From the NCBI GenBank assembly GCA_028708075.1, contig JAQVZS010000020.1, forward strand, positions 1 through 47,065: DNA of 47,065 bases, written 5' to 3'. Source of the DNA: Massilibacteroides sp. Its GTDB lineage: Bacteria; Bacteroidota; Bacteroidia; Bacteroidales; Tannerellaceae. A program made the position numbers and the translations under genes. Shown here piece after piece: positions 20,485 to 28,183 of this stretch. Positions within the stretch are counted from its first letter, which is position 1; the number at the start of each line of letters is the position of its first letter. The notes beneath the pieces are model-generated. The model saw only the letters and a program-made list of their open reading frames with translations, had not been told where the DNA came from and made no database searches.

Positions 20485-21414
20485 ATGACATTTGATAGAC
20501 GAAATTTTTTGAAGACAACACTTGCCGGTGCCGCTGCAACTGCAGTCGGCACAACGGCATGGGCTGGATGTCTTTCTAAACCGGAAGAAACAGGCGAAAC
20601 TGCCCAAACGAAAAATAAGGCCGAATTGAAAATTTCATTTCAGGAGGGAACCGCTCCCGGAGCGAATCTGAATGAAAAATTCGACTATATGGAAAAGTTA
20701 GGTATTGTTGGTTTTGAACCGGGAGGTAGAGGACTGGCTGGTCGCGTAAACGAGATCAAGGAGGCGTTAAAAGGACGTAATATAAAGGTGAGTGCAATCT
20801 GTGCCGGTTTCGAAGGGTTTATGCTTTCGGAAGATGAGGCTGTACGTAATTTATGTCGTGACACCATGCATGAAATCGTTACGGCTGCCGGCGAACTGGG
20901 TTCGATAGGTGTAATTATTGTCCCGGCCTTTAATCATCAGAAACCGGCCATGCCGCATACGCAGGAGACGCGCGATTTTCTTTGTAAATGGTTTGATGAA
21001 TTGGGGACCTTCGCGGCACAGCATGGGACAACCGTAATTTTCGAACCTTTAAATCGTAAAGAAGCGTTTTATCTGCGTCAGGTAGCGGATGCTGCTTCTA
21101 TCTGTCGGGATATTAATAACCCGGGTGTGCGCTGTATGGGTGATTTTTGGCACATGACGTGGGAAGAAACCTGTGATATGGGGGCATTCCTCTCTGCCGG
21201 CGAATACTTACAGCATGTACATATTGCCAGCCGTAAGCGGAGAAGCATGCCGGGCGAAGATGGCGAAGCCGATAATTACATCGATGGTTTTAAGGGCTTG
21301 AAAATGTTAGGCTATGATAAATACATCAGCTTCGAGTGTGGTTGCCAGGGCGATCGTAACGTGATCCTTCCGGCGGCTGTTGAATTGATGCGTAAACAAT
21401 GGGAAAAAGCTTGA
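20485..21414 (+). CDS. Tat-exported sugar isomerase/epimerase-like TIM barrel
   Basis: A 309-residue xylose-isomerase-like (AP endonuclease 2 family) TIM barrel. The twin-arginine signal is DRRNFLK (R5, R6) and a lipobox AWAGC places a lipidated cysteine at 29. Predicted metal ligands are E187 (VIFEPLNRKE), D220 and H223 (GDFWHM), H246 (HVHIASRKR) and E284 (SFECGC), as in the hydroxypyruvate isomerase/tagatose epimerase group. The track of the frame extends to a TTG at 20479, but ATG 20485 is preferred because it opens a standard Tat peptide. Together with the preceding oxidoreductase it resembles operons that act on 3-keto or inosose-like sugars. The substrate is unproven. Confidence 0.9.
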   Translation: MTFDRRNFLKTTLAGAAATAVGTTAWAGCLSKPEETGETAQTKNKAELKISFQEGTAPGANLNEKFDYMEKLGIVGFEPGGRGLAGRVNEIKEALKGRNIKVSAICAGFEGFMLSEDEAVRNLCRDTMHEIVTAAGELGSIGVIIVPAFNHQKPAMPHTQETRDFLCKWFDELGTFAAQHGTTVIFEPLNRKEAFYLRQVADAASICRDINNPGVRCMGDFWHMTWEETCDMGAFLSAGEYLQHVHIASRKRRSMPGEDGEADNYIDGFKGLKMLGYDKYISFECGCQGDRNVILPAAVELMRKQWEKA

Positions 21415-21415
21415 T

Positions 21416-22126
21416 ATGCCTTTAATATATCCCAATATGCAGTTGAGTGAGGTGGTGGAAGAACACCCCTCACTCATTCCTGTTATTAATCGGTTTGGGA
21501 TCCGTCTTGGATTGGGAGATAAGTCTGTGAAAGCAATTTGTGAACAGTATATTATCGATACGGATTTTTTGCTTGTGGTCATCAATACGTTCCTCAATGA
21601 AGAATACTTTCCCGAAAAGAAGTTACAGACTTTTCACACGTCGCAAATTATTGATTACCTCACTAAGACAAATTTCGATTATCAGCGTCATCAAATCCCG
21701 AATATCGAACGGCATTTAGGTTCTTTTATTTCGCTTAGTGCTGCTGTCGGCAATCATTCGCTGGCCTTGATCGGTAAATTTTTTGCTTCGTTCAAAACTA
21801 AACTGACGAACAGGATAGAGAAAGACACGAACGAATGGTTTCCTTATTGTCTCAGTCTGAGCGAAAAATTAGGCAAACAACAGGCGGAGCAGGAAACGTT
21901 CATCTTGAACTTACCTGAACAACAAATTGACAATTCGCTGGAAGCTCTGTTGACCGATTTGAAAAGTTTGATGATTAAACATCTTTCCGGAGAATACAAT
22001 GAGAATTTATGTTACGCTGTTATTTTTGCGATCAGTAGCTTGGAAAAAGATATCCGTCAACAGGATCGTATACGTTACCGTATTTTAGTCCCTATGGTTG
22101 CCGCTATGGAAAAGCTAAGCCGATAA
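21416..22126 (+). CDS. RIC/ScdA-like protein with degenerate hemerythrin-like region
   Basis: A 236-residue cytosolic protein starting 1 bp after the previous stop. Residues 5-66 (LSEVVEEHPSLIPVINRFGI and the following LGLGDKSVKAICEQYIID) look like the DUF542/ScdA_N domain of iron-sulfur repair (RIC/YtfE) proteins, but the usual CCGG motif is replaced by LGLGD. The rest is helical, with H92, H100, H114 and a KDTNEWFPY segment that recalls the H-EE-FP hemerythrin pattern, though a histidine is replaced by asparagine. Iron binding is therefore uncertain. It is followed by a LuxR regulator gene 10 bp away, and the two probably act together, perhaps in redox or nitrosative sensing. The family call is moderate. 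Confidence 0.5.
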   Translation: MPLIYPNMQLSEVVEEHPSLIPVINRFGIRLGLGDKSVKAICEQYIIDTDFLLVVINTFLNEEYFPEKKLQTFHTSQIIDYLTKTNFDYQRHQIPNIERHLGSFISLSAAVGNHSLALIGKFFASFKTKLTNRIEKDTNEWFPYCLSLSEKLGKQQAEQETFILNLPEQQIDNSLEALLTDLKSLMIKHLSGEYNENLCYAVIFAISSLEKDIRQQDRIRYRILVPMVAAMEKLSR

Positions 22127-22136
22127 TCCTCCCGGC

Positions 22137-22718
22137 ATGCACAAGAGTAAACAAATAGCGATTATACTTACCGATACATTGCAGATTACCGGATTACAGT
22201 CTATTCTTTTAGATTATTTTCCGCCGGTAACGTTTTCTGTTTTTTATTCATTCCAATCTGCGGAAGAACGAGGAATCGATTTGTTTGATTTTTATTTTGT
22301 TTCGGCAGATACATTCGTGCTTTATTCGGAGTTCTTCCTTCCGCGCCGGAATAAGACGATCGTCTTGACTTCTGCCGGAGAAATGAAAGAAAATGCCAAC
22401 GCCATTACCTCCAATTTTTATTTGAATATAACCAGCCCACTCGAACTGATCATCGACCGTTTTCAGCAACTCTTCAATTATGAAACGAACGGCACGGAAA
22501 ACAATAAAGGATTATCCGCGCGCGAGACCGACGTATTGCAGTTGATCGTAAAAGGAATTACCAATAAAGAAATTGCCGATAAATTAAATATTAGCCTTAA
22601 CACCGTCCTCAGTCACCGCAAGAATATTACCTCCAAATTAGGGATTAAAACGATCTCTGGTCTTACTTACTATGCGATCATGAACGGATTCATTTCTGCA
22701 GATGAAATAGAAATATAA
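22137..22718 (+). CDS. LuxR-type response-regulator-like transcription factor
   Basis: A 193-residue regulator. The C-terminus (about 127-180) is a clear LuxR/GerE helix-turn-helix: LSARETDVLQLIVKG, TNKEIADKLNISLNTV and HRKNITSKLGI. The N-terminal 115 residues have a receiver-like beta-alpha pattern (IAIILTDTLQITGLQSIL, then DLFDFYFVSADTF), but the residue expected to be the phosphorylated aspartate at the end of the third strand appears to be serine. It may be an unphosphorylated pseudo-receiver. It closes the operon with the RIC-like protein and may regulate it. Targets are unknown. Confidence 0.82.
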   Translation: MHKSKQIAIILTDTLQITGLQSILLDYFPPVTFSVFYSFQSAEERGIDLFDFYFVSADTFVLYSEFFLPRRNKTIVLTSAGEMKENANAITSNFYLNITSPLELIIDRFQQLFNYETNGTENNKGLSARETDVLQLIVKGITNKEIADKLNISLNTVLSHRKNITSKLGIKTISGLTYYAIMNGFISADEIEI

Positions 22719-22780
22719 ATAAAAATAAATAATGCTTGAAAGCAAATATATACTATTTGTTTTTCACGAAAGAACAAAAA

Positions 22781-23434
22781 ATGGCGAGAGTACGTTCATA
22801 TAGTCTGCGGGAAGAATGGCTTAATGCCGGGTCTCATGCATTGGGCATTCTGTTGGGGATTGTAGCGGGGGGCATTTTGTTGAAGGCTTGTGGTAGTGAT
22901 CGTTGGGCCATCGGCAGCGTATGGGTTTATCTTTTCGGAATGCTTTCGTGTTATATTGCTTCCACCAGCTATCATGCTTGCCAGGATCCCGGAAAGAAAC
23001 AGACACTGCAAAAGTTCGACCATGCTTCTATCTATCTTCATATCGCCGGGTCGTATACCCCTTTTACCTTAGTGACTTTGCGTGAAGTAGCCTGGTGGGG
23101 TTGGGGACTGTTTCTGTTTATTTGGCTGGCGGCTGTTGCCGGCGTAATTCTCAGTTTTCGAAAATACGAAAAACATAATCCTGTAGAAACCGTTTGTTAT
23201 GTACTTATGGGGTGTGCGGTGCTTGTCGCCTTTAATCCATTGTTACGTGTTTTTTCTGACACTGGGAGAATGGCTGCCTTTTATTGGCTGATTGCCGGAG
23301 GGGTTTCCTATATTATCGGCGCTTTATTTTATTCCTGGACAACACGGCGCTATATGCATACTGTCTTTCATCTTTTTGTGCTCGGCGGAAGCGTTTGTCA
23401 CATCAATGCCATTCTTTTGGCGATTAGCCGATAG
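22781..23434 (+). CDS. hemolysin III (YqfA/PAQR)-family membrane protein
   Basis: A 217-residue, seven-TM member of the HlyIII/YqfA/PAQR family. Key residues: SYHAC after TM2 (S, H) with FDHASIYLHIAGSYTPF (D and H) in TM3, and HLFVLGGSVCHINAI near the C-terminus (H...H), the zinc-binding set of PAQR-type proteins. A longer open frame starts at a TTG (22736), but ATG 22781 (MARVRSYSLREEW) begins where family members do. The name hemolysin is historical; a membrane hydrolase-like role is possible. It lies 62 bp after the LuxR gene and may or may not share its transcript. Confidence 0.93.
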   Translation: MARVRSYSLREEWLNAGSHALGILLGIVAGGILLKACGSDRWAIGSVWVYLFGMLSCYIASTSYHACQDPGKKQTLQKFDHASIYLHIAGSYTPFTLVTLREVAWWGWGLFLFIWLAAVAGVILSFRKYEKHNPVETVCYVLMGCAVLVAFNPLLRVFSDTGRMAAFYWLIAGGVSYIIGALFYSWTTRRYMHTVFHLFVLGGSVCHINAILLAISR

Positions 23435-23451
23435 TTGGTCTTGCTCGGAAA

Positions 23452-23471
23452 AATCACTACATGTAGTGATT
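23452..23471. promoter_or_regulatory. 20-bp perfect palindrome, candidate operator
   Basis: AATCACTACATGTAGTGATT is a perfect 20-bp palindrome with no spacer. Its right end (ATTG) overlaps the candidate -33 TTG (23470-23472) of the promoter for the first TonB receptor. There is no T-tract, so it is a poor terminator. The half-site TGTAGT also recurs in the tandem repeats upstream of the second receptor. Confidence 0.65.
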
Positions 23472-23500
23472 GTCTTGCCGGACTATTCGGGATAATTTTG
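23470..23500 (+). promoter_or_regulatory. promoter of the first TonB-receptor gene
   Basis: TAATTTTG (23493-23500) matches TAnnTTTG; TTG (23470-23472) lies 20 bp upstream. The predicted leader is about 25 nt before the ATG at 23532. The -33 box lies within the palindrome, suggesting repression when it is bound. Confidence 0.6.
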
Positions 23501-23531
23501 CGCTGCAAACTAAAATTATACCCATAAACAG

Positions 23532-25823
23532 ATGAAACGGTGTTTACTTTTTGTTTTTTTATTCGTCCTCTTATGTGACTTTGGAACGCTTTGGGCGGAA
23601 GAACCTGTTTTGAACGATACTATTAAGACTTTTACGGTCGATGAAATAGTCATCACGTCTTCAACTAAAGAAACGAATCAATTTCGTTATCTGCCGACAG
23701 CCGCGTCTATTCTTTCGCCTCAAACAATTGGGGGACGCCAAATTGAATCGGTGAAAGATCTCAGTTTTTATGTCCCGAACCTGTATATGCCGGATTACGG
23801 TTCCAAGTATACCTCAGCCATTTATATCCGTGGAATCGGTGCCCGCAGTAGTGGACAGTCTATCGGACTATATGTCGATGATATGCCGTATCAGGATAAA
23901 AGTACATTTGATTTTGAGTTGATGGATATACAGCGTATCGAAGTGTTGCGTGGACCTCAAGGTACACTTTACGGGCGGAATGCCATGAGTGGAATTATCA
24001 ATATTTATACGCTTTCACCGTTTTTGTACCAAGGGACGAAACTGAGTGTGGGCGGCGGGAATTATGGCTTGTTCAAAGCACATGCTTCTCATTATGCCAA
24101 ATTGACGGAGAATGTCGGGCTTTCTGTCGGGGGCTATTACGATCGTAATGATGGTTTTTTTACGAACCAGTTTGATGGAAAGGAAGCGGATGAGGAAGAA
24201 TCGGCCGGCGGACGACTGAAGTTGGAATGGCTCATTCGTCCGAATTTAACATTACGTTATGGATTTAATATGGATTATACGGATCAGGGGGCTTTTCCTT
24301 ACCGGCTCTACGATCCGGTAAACGATGTGTTGAAGCCGGTGAATTATAACGATCGGAACACATATACGCGAACGATGTTGACGAATAACCTTCAGCTCTT
24401 GTATCGCGGACAGGGATATGCGTTGACGAGTACGACCGGTTATCAATATTTTAAAGACAACATGTGGCTGGATCAGGATTTTACCGATTCGACAATGTTT
24501 ACATTGAATCAAAAGCAAAAGCAGCATGCCATAAGTGAAGAATTGGCGCTGAAGAGTATGACTTCCGGCAATTATCAATGGTCGTTTGGAGCATATGGTT
24601 TTTATAACGATTTGCATACGGAAGGGCCGGTGACTTTTAAAGCGGATGGTATACGTTATATTTTTCAGTCTGTTTTTGACCGGCTGAAAGAAGAGAACCC
24701 GAAAATGCCTCAACTGAAAGTGCTCGACGACGAACTTGCGATTCCCGGGACGTTCGAAACGCCTTCGTACGGTGGAGCAGTTTATCATGAGTCGACTTAC
24801 AATAATTTATTTGCCGACGGACTTTCTCTGACGGCGGGGCTGAGGCTAGATTATGAGAAACAGGAGATGACGTATCGTTCGGAGGGGTTAATGCGACTGG
24901 GAATGTCGATGGGATCCGGTATGCCGGTGACGGAATTGCCGGGACAGAAACCGTCTGTCGTTGACGAACATATAACACACGATTTCTGGCAGTTGCTACC
25001 ACGCATTAGTTTGAAATATGCCTGCACGGATCGTACGTTTACGTACTTTTCGGTCGCCAAAGGCTATAAGGCCGGAGGATATAATGTGCAAATGTCGGCC
25101 GACTATATGCAGGGGCAGATGCAATATGACCTGATGAGTAAATATATGCCCGCAATGGCGGTTCCCCCTACGTCGATCGACAGTGTTGCCGCGTATAAGC
25201 CCGAGCAGAGCTGGAATTATGAATTTGGAATACGCAGTGAATTGATCGAAAATGTGCTGAAGGCAGAACTGACGCTTTTTTATATGGATATTAAGGATAT
25301 ACAATTGACAAAATTTGTCAATAGCGGAAACGGGCGTATCTTGACTAACGCGGGAAAGGCGGAGAGTTACGGTGTGGAATTGTCGGTGCAGGCGAATTTG
25401 TTACCCGGCTTGAACGCTGATCTGAATTATGGCTATACGCATGCCACCTTCCGGGATTATAATGACGGAAAGGTGGATTATGAGGGGCATTATGTACCTT
25501 ATACGCCACGCCAGACATTTAGCATTGGGATGAATTACAGCCGACTTTTGTCGTCAGGATGCCTGGATCAGGTGACGGCTTCGGTGCAATATGGTGGCGC
25601 GGGTAAGATTTATTGGACGGAACAGAACGATATGGCGCAATCTTTTTATGGAACGTTGAATATGAAAGTTGGTGTTCGGAAAGAAAATCTGCGTTTGGAT
25701 CTCTGGGGGCGCAATTTGACAGATAAGGATTATGCTGTCTTTTATTTTTATTCCCGTGGTAATTCTTTTTTACAACAAGCAAAGCCGGTGCAGTTTGGAG
25801 CGGATATCACCTGGCTCTTTTAA
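23532..25823 (+). CDS. TonB-dependent outer-membrane receptor 1
   Basis: A 763-residue receptor with a signal peptide (residues 1-22, LWAEE). The TonB box is likely TFTVDEIVITSS at about 33-44. The plug contains IYIRGIGARSSG, GLYVDDMPY and the hallmark IEVLRGPQGTLYGRNAMSG. The barrel ends FGADITWLF with terminal Phe. There is no carboxypeptidase-like N-terminal domain, so it is not SusC-type; the style suits uptake of iron complexes, porphyrins or vitamins. It is a close paralogue of the receptor at 26094, with a roughly 60-70 residue insertion around 380-460. Its own promoter and palindrome set it apart from the downstream operon. Ligand unknown. Confidence 0.93.
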   Translation: MKRCLLFVFLFVLLCDFGTLWAEEPVLNDTIKTFTVDEIVITSSTKETNQFRYLPTAASILSPQTIGGRQIESVKDLSFYVPNLYMPDYGSKYTSAIYIRGIGARSSGQSIGLYVDDMPYQDKSTFDFELMDIQRIEVLRGPQGTLYGRNAMSGIINIYTLSPFLYQGTKLSVGGGNYGLFKAHASHYAKLTENVGLSVGGYYDRNDGFFTNQFDGKEADEEESAGGRLKLEWLIRPNLTLRYGFNMDYTDQGAFPYRLYDPVNDVLKPVNYNDRNTYTRTMLTNNLQLLYRGQGYALTSTTGYQYFKDNMWLDQDFTDSTMFTLNQKQKQHAISEELALKSMTSGNYQWSFGAYGFYNDLHTEGPVTFKADGIRYIFQSVFDRLKEENPKMPQLKVLDDELAIPGTFETPSYGGAVYHESTYNNLFADGLSLTAGLRLDYEKQEMTYRSEGLMRLGMSMGSGMPVTELPGQKPSVVDEHITHDFWQLLPRISLKYACTDRTFTYFSVAKGYKAGGYNVQMSADYMQGQMQYDLMSKYMPAMAVPPTSIDSVAAYKPEQSWNYEFGIRSELIENVLKAELTLFYMDIKDIQLTKFVNSGNGRILTNAGKAESYGVELSVQANLLPGLNADLNYGYTHATFRDYNDGKVDYEGHYVPYTPRQTFSIGMNYSRLLSSGCLDQVTASVQYGGAGKIYWTEQNDMAQSFYGTLNMKVGVRKENLRLDLWGRNLTDKDYAVFYFYSRGNSFLQQAKPVQFGADITWLF

Positions 25824-25894
25824 CCATTAAATAAAAGATCAGGACAATTCTTTTTTGAGATCGGGTTGTATCTTTTTTGAAAAAGGATGATTTA

Positions 25895-26004
25895 TTATTT
25901 TGACAATTGTAGTAAATTATTTTGACAACTGTGGTAAATTATTTCGACAATTGTAGTAAATTATTTCGACAACTGTAGTAAATTATTTCGACAACTGTGG
26001 TAAA
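25895..26004. repeat. five tandem 22-bp repeats upstream of TonB receptor 2
   Basis: Five contiguous units of exactly 22 bp: 25895-25916, 25917-25938, 25939-25960, 25961-25982 and 25983-26004. Each carries the core GACAAYTGTRGTAAA preceded by TTATTTY. Variation is limited to T/C before GACAA, ACAATTGT in units 1 and 3 against ACAACTGT in units 2, 4 and 5, and TGTAGT in 1, 3 and 4 against TGTGGT in 2 and 5. A 22-bp period is close to two helical turns, so the cores face the same side of the DNA. This suggests cooperative binding of a regulator. The last unit lies 89 bp before the receptor start codon. Confidence 0.9.
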
Positions 26005-26014
26005 AGAAATACAA

Positions 26015-26040
26015 CGGGAAGAAAAAAAAGTTTTTTCCCG
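26015..26040 (+). other. imperfect stem-loop in the leader of TonB receptor 2
   Basis: CGGGAA at 26015-26020 pairs with TTCCCG at 26035-26040, with more A-T pairs inside and one bulged G. It lies between the repeat array and the gene. Both strands are rich in A or T beside it, so it could be an attenuator or terminator; a role is not established. Confidence 0.35.
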
Positions 26041-26093
26041 AAAAGGAAAAAAGTTAGTCCATACGAAAAAAACAAATAACAGGAGAGACTTAT

Positions 26094-28175
26094 ATGTGGA
26101 ATAAGATAGTTTTATTTGGTTGTATGCTGGGATTTTGCGCGGGCATCCTTTGCGCGGAGGAATTGGATACGATGAAGATCAGCAATTTAGTTGAATTGGA
26201 TGAGGTCGTTATACAGTCGTTCAAACAAGATCGGCGTTTGGAAACGGCGCCGTTAGCGGCTTCGGCGGTGAACGGTGCGACACTTCGTCACCGGGAAGTG
26301 ACCGGAATTAAAGAGGTCAGTTCGCTCATTCCGAATCTGTTTATCCCGGATTATGGATCTAAACTGACATCGCCGGTATATATCCGGGGTATCGGTTCGC
26401 GAATTAACGCGCCTTCGGTAGGTTTATATATCGACGGGGTTCCTTTTTTCGAAAAATCGGCTTTCGACTTCGATTTTTCGGAGATCGACCGGATTGAGGT
26501 GTTACGTGGTCCGCAGGGGACGCTTTACGGTCGAAATACCATGGGAGGGATTATCAATGTGTATACCCGTTCGCCGCGAAAATATCAGGGTACAAACGTT
26601 TCTTTTACAGGAGGGAATTATACGTATCTGAAAGGGTCGGCTTCGCATTACGGGACGTTGTCCGATCGTGTTGTCTTTGCCGTTTCTGCAGATGTGCAAA
26701 ACCAGGATGGATATTTTAAAAATGAATATACGGGGGAAAAAGCGGACGATTTATTTTCAGCGTCTGGACGTGTCCGGTTGGAATGGGAAATGACCGACCG
26801 CTTGACGATGCGTGTGATGAGTAGCTTGGATCATACGGATCAGGGAGGTTATCCGTATGCGCCATATGATAGTACGAAACAAGTTGCAGACAAGGTAAAC
26901 TATAATGATTACAGTTCGTACAAACGGCTTTTGTCTACTTCAGGGTTGAATATGGATTATCGGGCAGACAGGTTCCGCGTGGGCAGTCAGACCTCTTTTC
27001 AGTATTTATCGGACGATCAGGAGATCGACCAGGATTTTTCGCCGGCCGATCGTTATTTTGTCACGCAGAAACAGAAGCAGCGTATGTTCTCGGAAGAGTT
27101 GAATGTGAAATCTAACTTGGGGACGGACTACCAGTGGTTATTCGGGGCGTTCGCCTTTTATCAGGGGATAGATAATACGGTGCGGATGAATTATAAAGAG
27201 CGGTATTATTTTACACATAAAGACTATGATATGCCGACGTACGGAGCGGCGCTCTATCATCAATCGGTTTTTAACAATCTGTTGACCGATGGCTTGTCGT
27301 TGACGTTGGGACTGCGTTTTGATTATGAACACGCGGAAAACGATTATGTAGCAAAAAAAGAGACGGAAACAGACAGCAAAGAGACCGATCATTTCGATGC
27401 GAAACTTAGTTTTAAGCAATTGACGCCCAAAGTAGCCATACAATATACCTTTCCTGCCGGACAGATGGTATACGGTACGGCAACGAAGGGTTACAAAACC
27501 GGTGGGTTCAATACATCTTTCAGTACAGACGCCGACCGGACCTTCGATCCCGAATACAGTTGGAACTATGAAGTGGGAGCGAAGGCGGCATTGATTCCCG
27601 GTGTTTTGAGCGCGGAGTTTGCCGTGTTTTATATCGACTGGAGGAAACAACAGATTTCTCAGTCTATCGCAAGTGAGCAGGGTTCGATGTTGAAAAACGC
27701 GGGGAAATCGGAAAGTAAGGGCGTCGAACTTAGTCTGCATGGCAGTCCGTTTAACGGTTTCCTGTGGCAGTTGCAATATGGTTATACGCATGCGAAATTC
27801 AAGGAATACCAACGTAGTGCTACGATCGATTACGGCGGGAAATTTTTGCCGATGGTACCCCGGAATACGTTTTCGCTTAGTGCGGATTATACACTTTCTT
27901 CCGTTTGTAAGGCTATCGACCGGATGACGTTCAGCTTGGCATACACGGGTACGGGAAAACTGTATTGGACGGAAGCGAACGAGGCTTCGCAGTCGCGGTA
28001 TGGTTTGCTAAACGGAAAAATTTCCGTGACGAAGGGGATCGCTACGTTGTCCGTTTGGGCGAAAAACATTACAAATACTGATTATACGGCTTTTTATTTT
28101 GAAGCGATGGGCAGTCGTTTTGCGCAAAAGGGAAAACCTTTTACCTTTGGGGGCAGTATAGCGATGTCTTTTTAA
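26094..28175 (+). CDS. TonB-dependent outer-membrane receptor 2
   Basis: A 693-residue receptor with a signal peptide (residues 1-21, GILCAEE). A ribosome site AGGAG lies at 26081-26085. The TonB box is probably LDEVVIQSF at about 34-42. The plug has YIRGIGSRINAPSVGLYIDG and IEVLRGPQGTLYGRNTMGG, almost identical to receptor 1. The C-terminus is GGSIAMSF. The MFS gene follows after 8 bp and hemN 1 bp after that, so it heads a three-gene operon. That partnership points to a porphyrin or iron-chelate ligand, which is inference from context. Confidence 0.93.
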   Translation: MWNKIVLFGCMLGFCAGILCAEELDTMKISNLVELDEVVIQSFKQDRRLETAPLAASAVNGATLRHREVTGIKEVSSLIPNLFIPDYGSKLTSPVYIRGIGSRINAPSVGLYIDGVPFFEKSAFDFDFSEIDRIEVLRGPQGTLYGRNTMGGIINVYTRSPRKYQGTNVSFTGGNYTYLKGSASHYGTLSDRVVFAVSADVQNQDGYFKNEYTGEKADDLFSASGRVRLEWEMTDRLTMRVMSSLDHTDQGGYPYAPYDSTKQVADKVNYNDYSSYKRLLSTSGLNMDYRADRFRVGSQTSFQYLSDDQEIDQDFSPADRYFVTQKQKQRMFSEELNVKSNLGTDYQWLFGAFAFYQGIDNTVRMNYKERYYFTHKDYDMPTYGAALYHQSVFNNLLTDGLSLTLGLRFDYEHAENDYVAKKETETDSKETDHFDAKLSFKQLTPKVAIQYTFPAGQMVYGTATKGYKTGGFNTSFSTDADRTFDPEYSWNYEVGAKAALIPGVLSAEFAVFYIDWRKQQISQSIASEQGSMLKNAGKSESKGVELSLHGSPFNGFLWQLQYGYTHAKFKEYQRSATIDYGGKFLPMVPRNTFSLSADYTLSSVCKAIDRMTFSLAYTGTGKLYWTEANEASQSRYGLLNGKISVTKGIATLSVWAKNITNTDYTAFYFEAMGSRFAQKGKPFTFGGSIAMSF

Positions 28176-28183
28176 AAACCAAT

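Noticed and set aside
22781-23434. secreted hemolysin toxin
   Set aside because: The HlyIII/YqfA family is an integral membrane protein with PAQR-type residues; the toxin name is historical.
24252-24788. 178-codon open frame on the minus strand
   Set aside because: It is antisense to TonB receptor 1 and looks like a shadow frame.
25895-26004. CRISPR array
   Set aside because: The 22-bp units are contiguous, with no unique spacers between them, and no cas gene is in the window.
27138-27812. 224-codon open frame on the minus strand
   Set aside because: It is antisense to the second TonB receptor, has a composition of a codon shadow (many Arg/His/Phe), and matches no family.
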